Shown: piece after piece, positions 1 through 8,143 of the stretch
Position numbering within the stretch: the stretch's first letter is position 1
How the letters are laid out: each line of letters opens with the position of its first letter
Source: Comamonas odontotermitis
GTDB taxonomy: Bacteria > Pseudomonadota > Gammaproteobacteria > Burkholderiales > Burkholderiaceae_C
Length of the DNA: 64,000 nt
Assembly: GCF_014207855.1 (NCBI RefSeq)
Contig: NZ_JACHKZ010000022.1
Coordinates: forward strand, 1-64,000
Direction of reading: 5' to 3'
Made by a program: the position numbers and the translations under genes
Notes under the pieces: generated by a model
Databases searched by the model: none
The model's input: the letters and a program-made list of their open reading frames with translations, nothing else
What the model was told of the DNA's origin: nothing

Positions 1-842
1 TCGATGCGGATGCGCGCGTAGTTCTCACCATCGCCATGCTCGGTGTAGCCGCCGGGCCATTCGTATTGCTCTCTGCTGTCTTCGCTGTGGCCTGCGGGCT
101 GCTGCTGGCGGGTGTCGAGGATGGCCTTGGGCTTTTCGAAGTCGTAGTCGTCGGCTGCAAAGTTGCCGCTGGCGATGTCTTCGGCATGGACCCAGGCGTC
201 GATGAAGTCTTCGCTGTGGATGTGCGCTGCCCTGTTGTTGGGGTAGTAGGCAATGGTGGTGGGGCCGGTGGGCAAGGGGGCGACAGAGCCGATATCGTCA
301 GCGAGCACCATCTTGTGGCTGCCGTTGCTGTGGGCGAAGAAGTAGAAGATGCCTTCTTCTTCCATGAGGCGGGAGACGAAGTTGAAGTCGCTCTCGCCGT
401 ATTGGACGATATAGGTCCACTGCCGGTAGTGGCCCGTTAACCGGTTCTCAATAGAGAAGCCGTATTTGCCGAGCACGTCCTCGATGATGTCGGGGGCCTT
501 TTGGAACTGGAAGATTTTGAAATCAGAGCGGCGTGTGGCATGCCACAGCCAGGGGCGCAATATGCATTCGTAGAGGCTGGAATCCCCGTCTCTGCCGATG
601 TAGGTGAATTGGGTGACCTGGCCGGAGAGAAACCGTTTGCCGCTGCCTGCCGCTTCGGTGGTGAGGTCAATCTCGATGCTGATGTCTTTGCCGAGCAAGG
701 ATTTGGCTGAGAGGCTGGGGGAGTCGCTGAGCAGCCGCACTCTGAATTGGAACAGCCGTGATATCTGCTCTGCGCCTTCGAGCGAGCGAAATTCCAGTTG
801 CTCGCCCAGCGGGCTGTGGGCGACAAAGGTGCGGCTTGGCAT
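1..842 (-). CDS. vgrG: Type VI secretion tip protein VgrG (partial, C-terminus outside window)
   Basis: The frame is open from the left window edge to an ATG at 842 on the minus strand and gives about 280 residues. The translation begins MPSRTFVAHSPLGEQLEF and contains the VgrG gp27-like signature segments GQVTQFTYIGRDGDSSLYEC, LRPWLWHATRRSDFKIFQ and FVSRLMEEEGIFYFF. VgrG trimers form the spike of the type VI secretion system and carry effectors into target cells. The gp5-like needle and any C-terminal effector extension lie beyond the window, so the effector type cannot be judged. An AGGGG stretch lies just upstream of the ATG. No other T6SS gene is in the window, so this is probably an orphan or vgrG-island copy. 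Confidence 0.93.
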   Translation of the reverse strand, partial: MPSRTFVAHSPLGEQLEFRSLEGAEQISRLFQFRVRLLSDSPSLSAKSLLGKDISIEIDLTTEAAGSGKRFLSGQVTQFTYIGRDGDSSLYECILRPWLWHATRRSDFKIFQFQKAPDIIEDVLGKYGFSIENRLTGHYRQWTYIVQYGESDFNFVSRLMEEEGIFYFFAHSNGSHKMVLADDIGSVAPLPTGPTTIAYYPNNRAAHIHSEDFIDAWVHAEDIASGNFAADDYDFEKPKAILDTRQQQPAGHSEDSREQYEWPGGYTEHGDGENYARIRI

Positions 843-1194
843 GTTGGCCCCTGGTTTTTATGGGTGTATGTGCGTTGGTATGGGGCCAGATAATAGGGAG
901 AGGCAACCGGAAATGAGCGACCGATTGTCGGAAGACGTCGATTAGATACACCGCATCCAAGCGGTTGAGGTTTCTCAATACGAAGAAGTAAAAAGCATGG
1001 TCAATGCCTAGCGGCATTTGCATGGATGGGAAGTCTCCGTCATGCAACAGCATCTCCGCAGGCGCAAATACGCATCACAAGTGCACGGCGGTGGTAAGGA
1101 GCCTGGGCAAGCGCACTAGCGCGCTACGGCATTCCGTGGCAATACCGACATTTACCGACAAAGCGCTTTCTGCTCGCGCACCAGAATAGCGCAC
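843..1194. other. Intergenic region between vgrG and the lipocalin gene
   Basis: About 350 bases between two divergent genes, so it should hold both promoters. I see no convincing -35/-10 pair, no structured RNA and no credible ORF. Confidence 0.5.
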
Positions 1195-1860
1195 ATGTCC
1201 ATGCTTCTCGGTTTCAGAGCTGCCCGTGCCAAGTTTGCCCTCTACGGTCTCGTTGGGGTGGGCGCTGCCATGGCAATGCATGGGCTGGCTGCGGCGCAAT
1301 CGGCCAAAAGCAGCCGTGCCGCCCCGCCTCCGGTGGCAACCCCTGCGCCACCAGCGCCCCCTTCCTCGGTGATCCTGGAGCTCGCAACCCGCTACAACGC
1401 CGAGCGCTACATGGGCCTCTGGTACAAGGCAGGCAAGACCGAGATCCCCAGCAATGAGCTGCGTACACGGGAGCGCTATGAGATGCTGCTGCGCTATGAC
1501 GGTGCCGTGCGCGTCATCTATACCTACTACCTGCCCCTGTCCAACCAATGGAAGCGGGTCGAGGACTACATGGAGCCGGTAGACAAAAATGGCGGATCCT
1601 TCCAAAGCAGCCCCAGGATTGAGCCACCCGTCACTTTCCGCATCAACCGCTTTGGCAACCTGCTGAGCGTGGACTACCGCACGTTTGCCATCGATGCCAA
1701 CTACCAGTGGGCACTGGTCAAAGGGCCCACGGCGGGATCGTATTTTGTGCTTTCGCGCTCTCCTTCCGTGCCGGAGCCCCTGCGCCGGGCGCTCACACAG
1801 TTAGCCAAACGCCACTACCCGGACATGGGCAACCTCGTCTGGTCGGGCCAGGAAAACTGA
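1195..1860 (+). CDS. Exported lipocalin-family protein (Blc-like)
   Basis: A 221-residue protein. The first ~35 residues form a secretion signal (hydrophobic YGLVGVGAAMAMHGLAAA) followed by a Pro/Ala-rich linker to about residue 60. The rest matches the bacterial lipocalin fold: RYMGLWYKAGKTE is the G-x-W strand A motif, then RERYEMLLRYDG, and the C-terminal YQWALVKGP and YFVLSRSPSVPE correspond to the Blc segments with HALVCGP and WILSRTP. Lipocalins bind lipids or other hydrophobic ligands; Blc of E. coli is an outer-membrane lipoprotein. There is no lipobox here, so this one is probably periplasmic or secreted. An ATG two codons downstream (1201) is an equally possible start. The gene appears monocistronic. 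Confidence 0.8.
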   Translation: MSMLLGFRAARAKFALYGLVGVGAAMAMHGLAAAQSAKSSRAAPPPVATPAPPAPPSSVILELATRYNAERYMGLWYKAGKTEIPSNELRTRERYEMLLRYDGAVRVIYTYYLPLSNQWKRVEDYMEPVDKNGGSFQSSPRIEPPVTFRINRFGNLLSVDYRTFAIDANYQWALVKGPTAGSYFVLSRSPSVPEPLRRALTQLAKRHYPDMGNLVWSGQEN

Positions 1861-2153
1861 AAACCGCCATCAAGGCGCAGCTTCTGCTCCGCACGTTTTC
1901 TGCGCCACCCATGCAAAAAATGGAGAACGTCACAATTTTCTGCTTCAACACTGCATTTTCAAGCAATTATTCTTCAACATTCAGGCAAACAGCGCCTGCA
2001 AGCATTCATTTTTTCCGCATCATCGCAACTAGGGCTCTCCCTGAGTTCAAAAACCGTCATTGCCCGTTAACAGGGGTGTAGACTGCTGCCACTTGCTTGC
2101 AACGCTCGACGCTGCAGCTACGACTTTCAACCCACCCTGGCGGAGATACACGA

Positions 2154-3122
2154 ATGAAGAAACTGGCATGGGCGCCTCTGGGCGCAGTGGCATTGGCAAT
2201 TGCTGCAATCGCGCCGGCGCAGGCCGCCGATCAGAAATCGGTTGCTGTGACTGCCATCGTTGAGCACCCCGCACTGGATGCCGTGCGTGATGGTGTCAAA
2301 GCCGCCCTGAAAACCGAAGGCTTCGAAGAAGGCAAGAACCTGAAGTGGCAGTACCAGAGCGCTCAGGGCAATCCTGGCACCGCCGCGCAGATCGCCCGCA
2401 AGTTCGTCGGTGACAAGCCCGATGCCATCGTAGCCATTGCCACGCCTTCGGCCCAGGCCGTCGTCGCCGCTACCAAGACTGTGCCCGTCGTATTCTCCGC
2501 CGTGACCGATCCGGTTGCCGCCAAGCTGGTACCCAGCTGGGAGCCATCCAAGAACAATGTGACCGGCGTGTCCGACCTGCTGGCTCTGGACAAGCAGATG
2601 GAGCTGGTCAAGAAGGTCGTGCCCAATGCCAAGCGCGTAGGCATGGTCTACAACCCGGGCGAGGCCAATTCGGCCGTGGTGGTGAAGGAGCTCAAGGAGC
2701 TGCTGCCCAAGTTGGGCATGACCCTGGTGGAAGCCGCAGCGCCACGCTCGGTGGACGTCTCCAGCGCTGCGCGCTCGCTGGTTGGCAAGGTCGATGTGAT
2801 CTACACCAACACCGACAACAACGTCGTGTCTTCATATGAAGCCCTGGTCAAGGTTGGCCAAGATTCCAAGGTGCCGCTGGTGGCATCGGACACCGACTCC
2901 GTCGCACGTGGCGCGGTGGCCGCCATGGGCATCAACTACCGTGACCTGGGCGAGCAGACCGGCCGCATGGTCGCTCGCATCCTCAAGGGCGAAAAGCCTG
3001 GCGACATCAAGACCGAAGTCTCGACCAAGATGGAGCTGTTCGTGAACCCCGGCGCTGCGGAGAAGCAAGGCATCAAACTGAGCGACGAGCTGGTCAAGTC
3101 GGCCGCCAAGGTGGTTCAGTAA
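2154..3122 (+). CDS. ABC transporter substrate-binding protein (TrpX/PF04392 type)
   Basis: A 322-residue periplasmic binding protein. I chose the ATG at 2154 because GGAG lies 10 bases upstream and the protein then begins with a clean signal peptide (residues 1-25, ending PAQAA). Family-typical segments are AIVEHPALDAVRDGVKAAL, KPDAIVAIATPSAQAV, VPVVFSAVTDPVAAKLV and VGMVYNPGEANS. The same arrangement is known from TrpXYZ of Gram-positive bacteria, proposed tryptophan transporters; the substrate in Proteobacteria is usually unassigned. The permease and ATPase follow on the same strand, but an intrinsic terminator sits between this gene and the permease, so the binding protein is probably made in excess over the membrane parts. 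Confidence 0.85.
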   Translation: MKKLAWAPLGAVALAIAAIAPAQAADQKSVAVTAIVEHPALDAVRDGVKAALKTEGFEEGKNLKWQYQSAQGNPGTAAQIARKFVGDKPDAIVAIATPSAQAVVAATKTVPVVFSAVTDPVAAKLVPSWEPSKNNVTGVSDLLALDKQMELVKKVVPNAKRVGMVYNPGEANSAVVVKELKELLPKLGMTLVEAAAPRSVDVSSAARSLVGKVDVIYTNTDNNVVSSYEALVKVGQDSKVPLVASDTDSVARGAVAAMGINYRDLGEQTGRMVARILKGEKPGDIKTEVSTKMELFVNPGAAEKQGIKLSDELVKSAAKVVQ

Positions 3123-3176
3123 TGCCGCATTGCCTGCTGCCGTGCTGACCGTGCAGCGCAGGTGATGACAAGATGC

Positions 3177-3203
3177 AGCCCCGCCAGAAGCGGGGCTTGT
3201 TTT
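3177..3203 (+). terminator. Intercistronic terminator/attenuator in the ABC operon
   Basis: An 8-bp perfect stem (AGCCCCGC / GCGGGGCT) with a 5-base loop, followed by TGTTTT. It lies 54 bases after the binding-protein stop and 31 bases before the permease start, so it probably sets the binding-protein to permease ratio. Confidence 0.75.
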
Positions 3204-3233
3204 ATCTAGCCACCTCTTAGATAAGAAAAATCC

Positions 3234-4118
3234 ATGACCTTATTTTCATTTTTGGGAGCCATCGAGATCGGCCTGATCTTTGCGCTGGTCGCGCTCGGTG
3301 TGTTCATCTCCTTTCGCCTGCTGCGATTTCCCGACCTGACGGTGGACGGCAGCTTTCCGCTGGGCGGCGCCGTCTGTGCGGTGATGATCACGAGCGGCTA
3401 CAGCCCCATCGTCGCCACCATCGGCGCGGCGCTGGCAGGCGCCATCGCTGGTCTGATCACCGGATGGCTCAACGTCAAGCTCAAGATCATGGATCTACTG
3501 GCCTCCATCCTGATGATGATTGCGCTGTACTCGGTCAACCTGCGCATCATGGGCGGTCCCAATGTGCCGCTGATCAACGACCCTACCCTCTTCAACCAGC
3601 TGCAGCCCTCCGGCATGGAAGACTATGTGTTCCGCCCGCTGCTGCTGATCGTGATCGTGATCCTCGCCAAGCTCGCCATGGACTGGTTCTTCCTCACCGA
3701 GCGGGGCCTGGCCATTCGCGCTACTGGCACCAACGCCCGCATGGCACGCGCCCAGGGCGTCAACACCGGCGGCATGATCCTGCTGGGCATGGCCGTATCG
3801 AACGCACTCGTGGGCCTGGCTGGCGCGCTGTTTGCCCAGACCCAGGGCGGCGCAGACAGCTCCATGGGCATCGGCACCATCGTGATCGGCCTGGCGGCGG
3901 TGATTGTTGGCGAATCCATCCTGCCGTCGCGCAAGCTGATTCTGGCAACGCTGGCCGTGGTGATCGGCGCCATCGTGTACCGATTCTTCATTGCCCTGGC
4001 ATTGAACAGCGACTTCATCGGCCTGAAGGCCCAGGACTTGAATCTGGTGACCGCGCTGCTCGTGACCGTGGCACTGGTGATACCCCAGCTCAAGCGCAAG
4101 CTCAGCAAGAAGCCCTAA
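3234..4118 (+). CDS. ABC transporter permease (TrpY-like, BPD_transp_2 family)
   Basis: A 294-residue very hydrophobic protein with about eight to nine predicted membrane segments. It resembles the branched-chain-type permease family: GVFISFRLLRFPDLTVDGSF near the N-terminus, LTGWLNVKLKIMDLLASI-like loops, and ERGLAIRATGTNARMARAQG, which is the cytoplasmic coupling region. It would form the channel for the binding protein encoded upstream. It is separated from that gene by a terminator, and the ATPase gene begins 21 bases downstream, so permease and ATPase are one transcriptional unit. The substrate cannot be read from the sequence; aromatic amino acid or a related small solute is plausible by family. 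Confidence 0.85.
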   Translation: MTLFSFLGAIEIGLIFALVALGVFISFRLLRFPDLTVDGSFPLGGAVCAVMITSGYSPIVATIGAALAGAIAGLITGWLNVKLKIMDLLASILMMIALYSVNLRIMGGPNVPLINDPTLFNQLQPSGMEDYVFRPLLLIVIVILAKLAMDWFFLTERGLAIRATGTNARMARAQGVNTGGMILLGMAVSNALVGLAGALFAQTQGGADSSMGIGTIVIGLAAVIVGESILPSRKLILATLAVVIGAIVYRFFIALALNSDFIGLKAQDLNLVTALLVTVALVIPQLKRKLSKKP

Positions 4119-4139
4119 GCCCAGAATCGGAGAATAGCC

Positions 4140-4934
4140 ATGCTGAGCGCAAAAGACCTCAAGATCACCTTCAACCCCGGCACGCCCATCGAAACCCGCG
4201 CCCTGCGCGGCATGACGCTGGAGATTCCTGCCGGCCAGTTTGTCACCGTCATCGGCTCCAATGGCGCCGGAAAATCAACTTTCCTCAACGCCATCTCGGG
4301 CGACCTGATGGTCGACACCGGCAGCATCGTCATCGACGGCGAAGACATGACGCGCAAACCCGTCTGGGACCGCGCCCACAAAGTCGCCCGCGTCTTTCAA
4401 GACCCGATGGCGGGCACCTGTGAAGACCTCTCCATTGAAGAGAACATGGCCCTGGCGCACGAGCGCGGCAACTTCCGCGGCCTGTCCAAAGCCGTGAAGA
4501 ACGCCAACCGCGAGCTCTACCGCGAGCGCCTCGCCACCCTGGGCCTGGGCCTGGAAAACCGCCTGACCGACCGCATCGGCCTGCTCTCGGGCGGCCAACG
4601 GCAGGCCGTGAGCCTGTTGATGGCGGCGCTCCAGCCTTCACGCATCCTGCTGCTTGACGAGCACACCGCAGCACTTGACCCGCGCACGGCAGACTTTGTG
4701 CTCAACCTCACCGCACGCATCGTGGAAGAAGGCCAGCTCACCACGATGATGGTGACCCACAGCATGCGCCAGGCGCTCGACGTGGGCACCCGCACCGTGA
4801 TGCTGCACCAGGGCCAGGTGGTTCTGGACGTGAGCGGCGATGAGCGCGCCCGCATGGACGTGCCCGACCTGCTGCAGATGTTCGAGAAGGTGCGCGGCGA
4901 AAAACTGGCCGACGATGCCCTGCTGCTGAGCTGA
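4140..4934 (+). CDS. ABC transporter ATP-binding protein (TrpZ-like)
   Basis: A 264-residue ATPase. Walker A is GSNGAGKST at residues 39-47, the ABC signature is LLSGGQRQAV from residue 148, and Walker B is ILLLDEHTAALD at 169-180. A His (H175) directly follows the catalytic Glu where many ABC ATPases have Pro, as is usual in this subgroup. It energises the permease encoded immediately upstream and is the last gene of the unit; a strong terminator follows 32 bases after the stop. Confidence 0.88.
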   Translation: MLSAKDLKITFNPGTPIETRALRGMTLEIPAGQFVTVIGSNGAGKSTFLNAISGDLMVDTGSIVIDGEDMTRKPVWDRAHKVARVFQDPMAGTCEDLSIEENMALAHERGNFRGLSKAVKNANRELYRERLATLGLGLENRLTDRIGLLSGGQRQAVSLLMAALQPSRILLLDEHTAALDPRTADFVLNLTARIVEEGQLTTMMVTHSMRQALDVGTRTVMLHQGQVVLDVSGDERARMDVPDLLQMFEKVRGEKLADDALLLS

Positions 4935-4966
4935 CAGGTTTCCCGAGCACCTCGCCGCCTCCAACA

Positions 4967-5006
4967 AGGCAGCTGGCTTTCACTACCGTGGGCCAGCTGC
5001 TTTTTC
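4967..5006 (+). terminator. Rho-independent terminator after the ABC operon
   Basis: Perfect 9-bp arms GCAGCTGGC (4969-4977) and GCCAGCTGC (4992-5000) with a 14-base loop, followed by TTTTT. Confidence 0.8.
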
Positions 5007-5082
5007 TATTGCGCCTTCATGGCTCTAGGCATCGCACCTGCTGTGCTGCAAAGGCGCCGTTGGCGATGGGCGAAAAGAGTCG

Positions 5083-5136
5083 TAGACGCGGCAAACAGTA
5101 GACAGCAAATAGCAAACGGGAAACGGCAAACAGCAA
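5083..5136. repeat. Degenerate purine-rich short repeat (units like GCAAACAG)
   Basis: Several imperfect copies of a 7-11 base unit (GGCAAACAG, GACAGCAAATAG, GCAAACGGG, GGCAAACAGC) lie head to tail in the 500-base gap before wrbA. The rest of the gap (about 5140-5425) holds no supported gene; the wrbA promoter should lie at its right end. Confidence 0.5.
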
Positions 5137-5439
5137 GGCAGCCAGCGGGCCTGACTTTTCGTTTAGCGATGATTTTTTAAGTCACAGCCCCCCACACGCA
5201 AGCGCTGGCGGCCAGATTCATCCTCAGATGTGGCCTCACCACGCAGGCGTCGTTCAAATTCGTGCAACGCTGCGTTCAAATCGCGCGTCCTCTGCCAGCA
5301 AAGGATCTGGCTACAGTTGTGTTTCAGGAAATCACACAGGGCCCGACGCCAAAAACAGGTCGACGGCCAAGTGGTTTTCGTGTTCTGACACCGTGCTCGC
5401 CCCTTGGGCCGGCCACTCACTCATACGAAGGAAATCGCA

Positions 5440-6039
5440 ATGGCTAAAGTTCTGGTTCTCTACCATTCCATGTACGGTCACATCGAAACCATGGCCGCCA
5501 AGATCGCCGAAGGCGCCAAGAGCGTGGCAGGCACCGAGGTCACCGTCAAGCGCGTGCCCGAGACCATGCCTGCAGAGGCTTTCAAGGCCGCAGGCGGAAA
5601 GACGGACCAGGCAGCCCCCGTGGCCTCGCCCGCTGAGCTGGGCGACTATGACGCCATCATCTTTGGCACCCCCACCCGCTTTGGCAACATGAGCGGCCAG
5701 ATGCGCAGCTTTCTCGACCAGACCGGCGGCCTCTGGGCCAAAGGCGCACTGGCAGGCAAGGTTGGCAGCGTGTTCACCTCCACCGGCACACTGGGCGGCC
5801 AGGAAACCACCGTCACCTCATTCTGGAACACGCTGGCCCACCACGGCATGGTGATCGTGCCCGCTGGCTTTGGCCTGCCCTCGCAGTTTGACTTGTCGCA
5901 GGTCAAGGGCGGTTCGCCCTACGGTGCTGCCACCCTGGCAGGTGCCGACGGCTCGCGCCAGCCATCTGAGCCCGAGCTGGAGCTGGCCTTTGCCCAGGGC
6001 GCCAAGGTTGCCACCCTCGCGGCCAAGATCGCGGCTTAA
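5440..6039 (+). CDS. wrbA: NAD(P)H:quinone oxidoreductase WrbA
   Basis: A 199-residue flavodoxin-like protein. The ATG at 5440 is chosen over an upstream in-frame codon because AAGGA lies 7 bases before it and the protein then starts [16 protein letters not shown], the canonical WrbA N-terminus. FMN-binding segments are [20 protein letters not shown] and [13 protein letters not shown]. WrbA enzymes are tetrameric FMN proteins that reduce quinones by two electrons, limiting semiquinone and oxidative stress. The aldo/keto reductase gene converges on it from the right. Confidence 0.95.
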   Translation: MAKVLVLYHSMYGHIETMAAKIAEGAKSVAGTEVTVKRVPETMPAEAFKAAGGKTDQAAPVASPAELGDYDAIIFGTPTRFGNMSGQMRSFLDQTGGLWAKGALAGKVGSVFTSTGTLGGQETTVTSFWNTLAHHGMVIVPAGFGLPSQFDLSQVKGGSPYGAATLAGADGSRQPSEPELELAFAQGAKVATLAAKIAA

Positions 6040-6055
6040 GCAACGATTGCGCGGC

Positions 6056-6088
6056 GGCGGGCCCCCTCTTGGCAGGGTGGCCCGCCAG
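6056..6088. terminator. GC-rich hairpin between convergent wrbA and aldo/keto reductase genes
   Basis: GGCGGGCC and GGCCCGCC arms with a second CCCT/AGGG pairing inside. There is no T-run, so it may be only a weak bidirectional transcription stop. Confidence 0.35.
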
Positions 6089-6095
6089 CAAACGC

Positions 6096-6902
6096 TCAGT
6101 CCCAGGCCGGTGCCAGGCCTTCGGGGCTGACTTCCCGGCCATTGCGCTCCAGCGTGGCGATCAGGGCCATGTCCTCGGCGTCCAGCTTCAGGCCGCGGGC
6201 CAGCAGGTTGCTGGCCAGGTTTTCGCGCTTGGTTGACGACGGGATCACCGCATACCCCAGCTGCAGCGCCCAGGCCAGCGCCACCTGCGCCACCGTGGCC
6301 TGGTGCTTGGCGGCAATGCTGGCCAGCACCGGATCCTTGAGCACCTTGCCGTAAGCCAGGGTCATGTAAGAGGTCACCTGGATGCCCTGCTCCTGAAGAA
6401 AAGCCGTCAGCTTGTGGCCCTGCAGATAGGGGCTCAGCTCGATCTGGTTGGTGGCAATTTCGCCCTTGCCCACAGCGGCAATCGCCTGGCGGGTGAGTTC
6501 GATGTTGAAGTTGGAGATGCCAATCTGGCGGGTCAGGCCCAGCGCCTTGGCCTCGGCCAGCGCGTCCATGAATTCGGGCAGCTCCACGCCGTTGCCCGGC
6601 GCGGGCCAGTGGATCAGCGTCAAATCCACATAGTCGGTGCGCAGCTTTTTCAGGCTTTCACGCAGGCTGGGCACCAGCTTGGCCCTGGCGTAGTTGTCGG
6701 TCCAGATCTTGGTGGTCACAAAAAGCTCGGCGCGCGGCACGCCGCTCTCGGCAATCGCCTGGCCAACCTCGGCCTCGTTGCCGTAGATCTGCGCGGTATC
6801 GACGGCGCGGTAGCCCACGTCCAGCGCATTGCGCACCGAGTCGATGACGGTCTGGCCGCTCAGGCGGAACGTGCCGACGCCGAAGGAAGGGATATGGTTC
6901 AT
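6096..6902 (-). CDS. dkgB: Aldo/keto reductase (2,5-diketo-D-gluconate reductase B type)
   Basis: A 268-residue NADPH-dependent reductase. The start at 6902 is set by a strong GAGGAG Shine-Dalgarno 7 bases upstream. The full AKR catalytic tetrad is visible: D35 and Y40 in [11 protein letters not shown]65 in FVTTKIW and H98 in TLIHWP. The C-terminal [15 protein letters not shown] is the NADPH 2'-phosphate-binding loop. Length and motifs fit DkgB-type enzymes, which reduce small 2-keto or aldehyde substrates such as 2,5-diketogluconate or methylglyoxal; the physiological substrate is not determined by sequence. It is transcribed divergently from a LysR regulator that probably controls it. Confidence 0.9.
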   Translation of the reverse strand: MNHIPSFGVGTFRLSGQTVIDSVRNALDVGYRAVDTAQIYGNEAEVGQAIAESGVPRAELFVTTKIWTDNYARAKLVPSLRESLKKLRTDYVDLTLIHWPAPGNGVELPEFMDALAEAKALGLTRQIGISNFNIELTRQAIAAVGKGEIATNQIELSPYLQGHKLTAFLQEQGIQVTSYMTLAYGKVLKDPVLASIAAKHQATVAQVALAWALQLGYAVIPSSTKRENLASNLLARGLKLDAEDMALIATLERNGREVSPEGLAPAWD

Positions 6903-6995
6903 GAAAGGACTCCTCAATCAGGTAAATGGAACGCAGAAACAGGATGCGGCCGTGCCGCAGCTTTGCCGTTGCGCTTGATGGATGACAGTGTGCAC

Positions 6996-7029
6996 GGTTA
7001 ATATTTGCAGATTAAGCCCCTTATTAACC
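6996..7029. promoter_or_regulatory. Candidate LysR-type operator in the divergent promoter region
   Basis: Outer perfect 7-bp arms GGTTAAT (6996-7002) and ATTAACC (7023-7029). Nested inside is TTAAT-N8-ATTAA (6998-7015), which fits the T-N11-A type LysR box. It lies 26 bases before the LysR start and about 100 bases from the dkgB start. Confidence 0.55.
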
Positions 7030-7054
7030 AATATCTCTTGATAAAAAATCAACA

Positions 7055-7969
7055 ATGAAAACCACCCTTGATGAATTGCAGGCCTTCGCGGCGGTGGTGG
7101 ACACGGGCTCGATCACCGCCGCCTCCGAGCTGCTGGGGCTGACGATCTCAGCCACCAGCCGCACACTGGGCCGGCTGGAGGAGAAGCTGCAAACCACCCT
7201 GCTGCGCCGCACCACGCGCAGGCTGGAGCTGACCGAAGAAGGCGCCGCCTTTTTGCAGCGCGCCCGGGCCATCCTGGCGCTGGTGGACGAAGCCGAAGAA
7301 CAGATGGCCGCCCGGCGCGTGCGGCCTGCTGGCCGGCTGCGAGTGGACGCGGCTACGCCGTTCATGCTGCATGTGCTGGTGCCGCTGATCGCAGGGTTCA
7401 GCATGCGCTACCCCGAGGTGGAGCTGGAGCTGAACTCCAACGAAGGCATCATCGACCTGATCGAAAAACGCACCGATGTGGCGTTCCGCATCGGGGTGCT
7501 GAAAGACTCTACGCTGCATGCCCGCCCCATCGGCACCAGCCGCGTGCGGGTGCTCGCAAGCCCCGCTTACCTGGCGCAGCATGGCATGCCAGCCGAACCT
7601 GCACAGCTCACCCAGGCGGGCGGGCCGCATACCCTGCTGGGTTTTACCCAGCCTGAGTCGCTCAACGACTGGCCGCTGCGCGATGCGGACGGCAACGCCT
7701 TGCGCATCCAGCCTGCGATTACTTCATCGAGCGGAGAAACGCTCAGGCACATGGCACTTGCGGGCCTGGGCGTCGTCAGCCTGTCGGATTTCATGACCCG
7801 CGAGGACCGCCGCAACGGCCAGTTGGTGCAGCTGTTTCCAGAGCAAACACTGGATGTGCGCCAATCCATCAACGCCGTCTACTACCGCAATACGGCATTG
7901 GCGGCGCGCATCACCTGCTTTGTGGACTACGTGGCCCAGACGCTGGGCCAGCAGGCGTTCGAGGGTTGA
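7055..7969 (+). CDS. LysR-family transcriptional regulator
   Basis: A 304-residue regulator. The N-terminal ~60 residues form the LysR winged helix-turn-helix (LQAFAAVVDTGSITAASELL ... TSRTLGRLEEKL ... LLRRTTRRLELTEEG). Residues ~90-300 are the effector-binding domain, with GRLRVDAATPFM, VELELNSNEGIIDLIEKRTD and VAFRIGVLKDSTLHAR typical of the CrgA/AaeR-like branch. It is divergent from dkgB with 152 bases between starts and an inverted-repeat operator between them, so auto-regulation and control of the reductase are likely. Confidence 0.9.
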   Translation: MKTTLDELQAFAAVVDTGSITAASELLGLTISATSRTLGRLEEKLQTTLLRRTTRRLELTEEGAAFLQRARAILALVDEAEEQMAARRVRPAGRLRVDAATPFMLHVLVPLIAGFSMRYPEVELELNSNEGIIDLIEKRTDVAFRIGVLKDSTLHARPIGTSRVRVLASPAYLAQHGMPAEPAQLTQAGGPHTLLGFTQPESLNDWPLRDADGNALRIQPAITSSSGETLRHMALAGLGVVSLSDFMTREDRRNGQLVQLFPEQTLDVRQSINAVYYRNTALAARITCFVDYVAQTLGQQAFEG

Positions 7970-8022
7970 GCAGCTACCGCGCGATGCTTGCACATCGAGC
8001 GCGGCGCATGGGCCTAGGTGCT

Positions 8023-8054
8023 GTTGCGCCGTTGCGCCGTTGCGCCGTTGCGCT
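8023..8054. repeat. Tandem 8-bp repeat GTTGCGCC x4
   Basis: Three perfect copies of GTTGCGCC (8023-8030, 8031-8038, 8039-8046) and a fourth with one change (GTTGCGCT), in the gap between the convergent LysR and DUF11 genes. Confidence 0.85.
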
Positions 8055-8143
8055 GTAGCAGCGTTGCACCGCCCCCTGGTGCGGCTTGCTCGGCCCAACC
8101 CAGTCGCGCAACCCCTCCGGGTGCGCAGACTTTGAACAACTTC

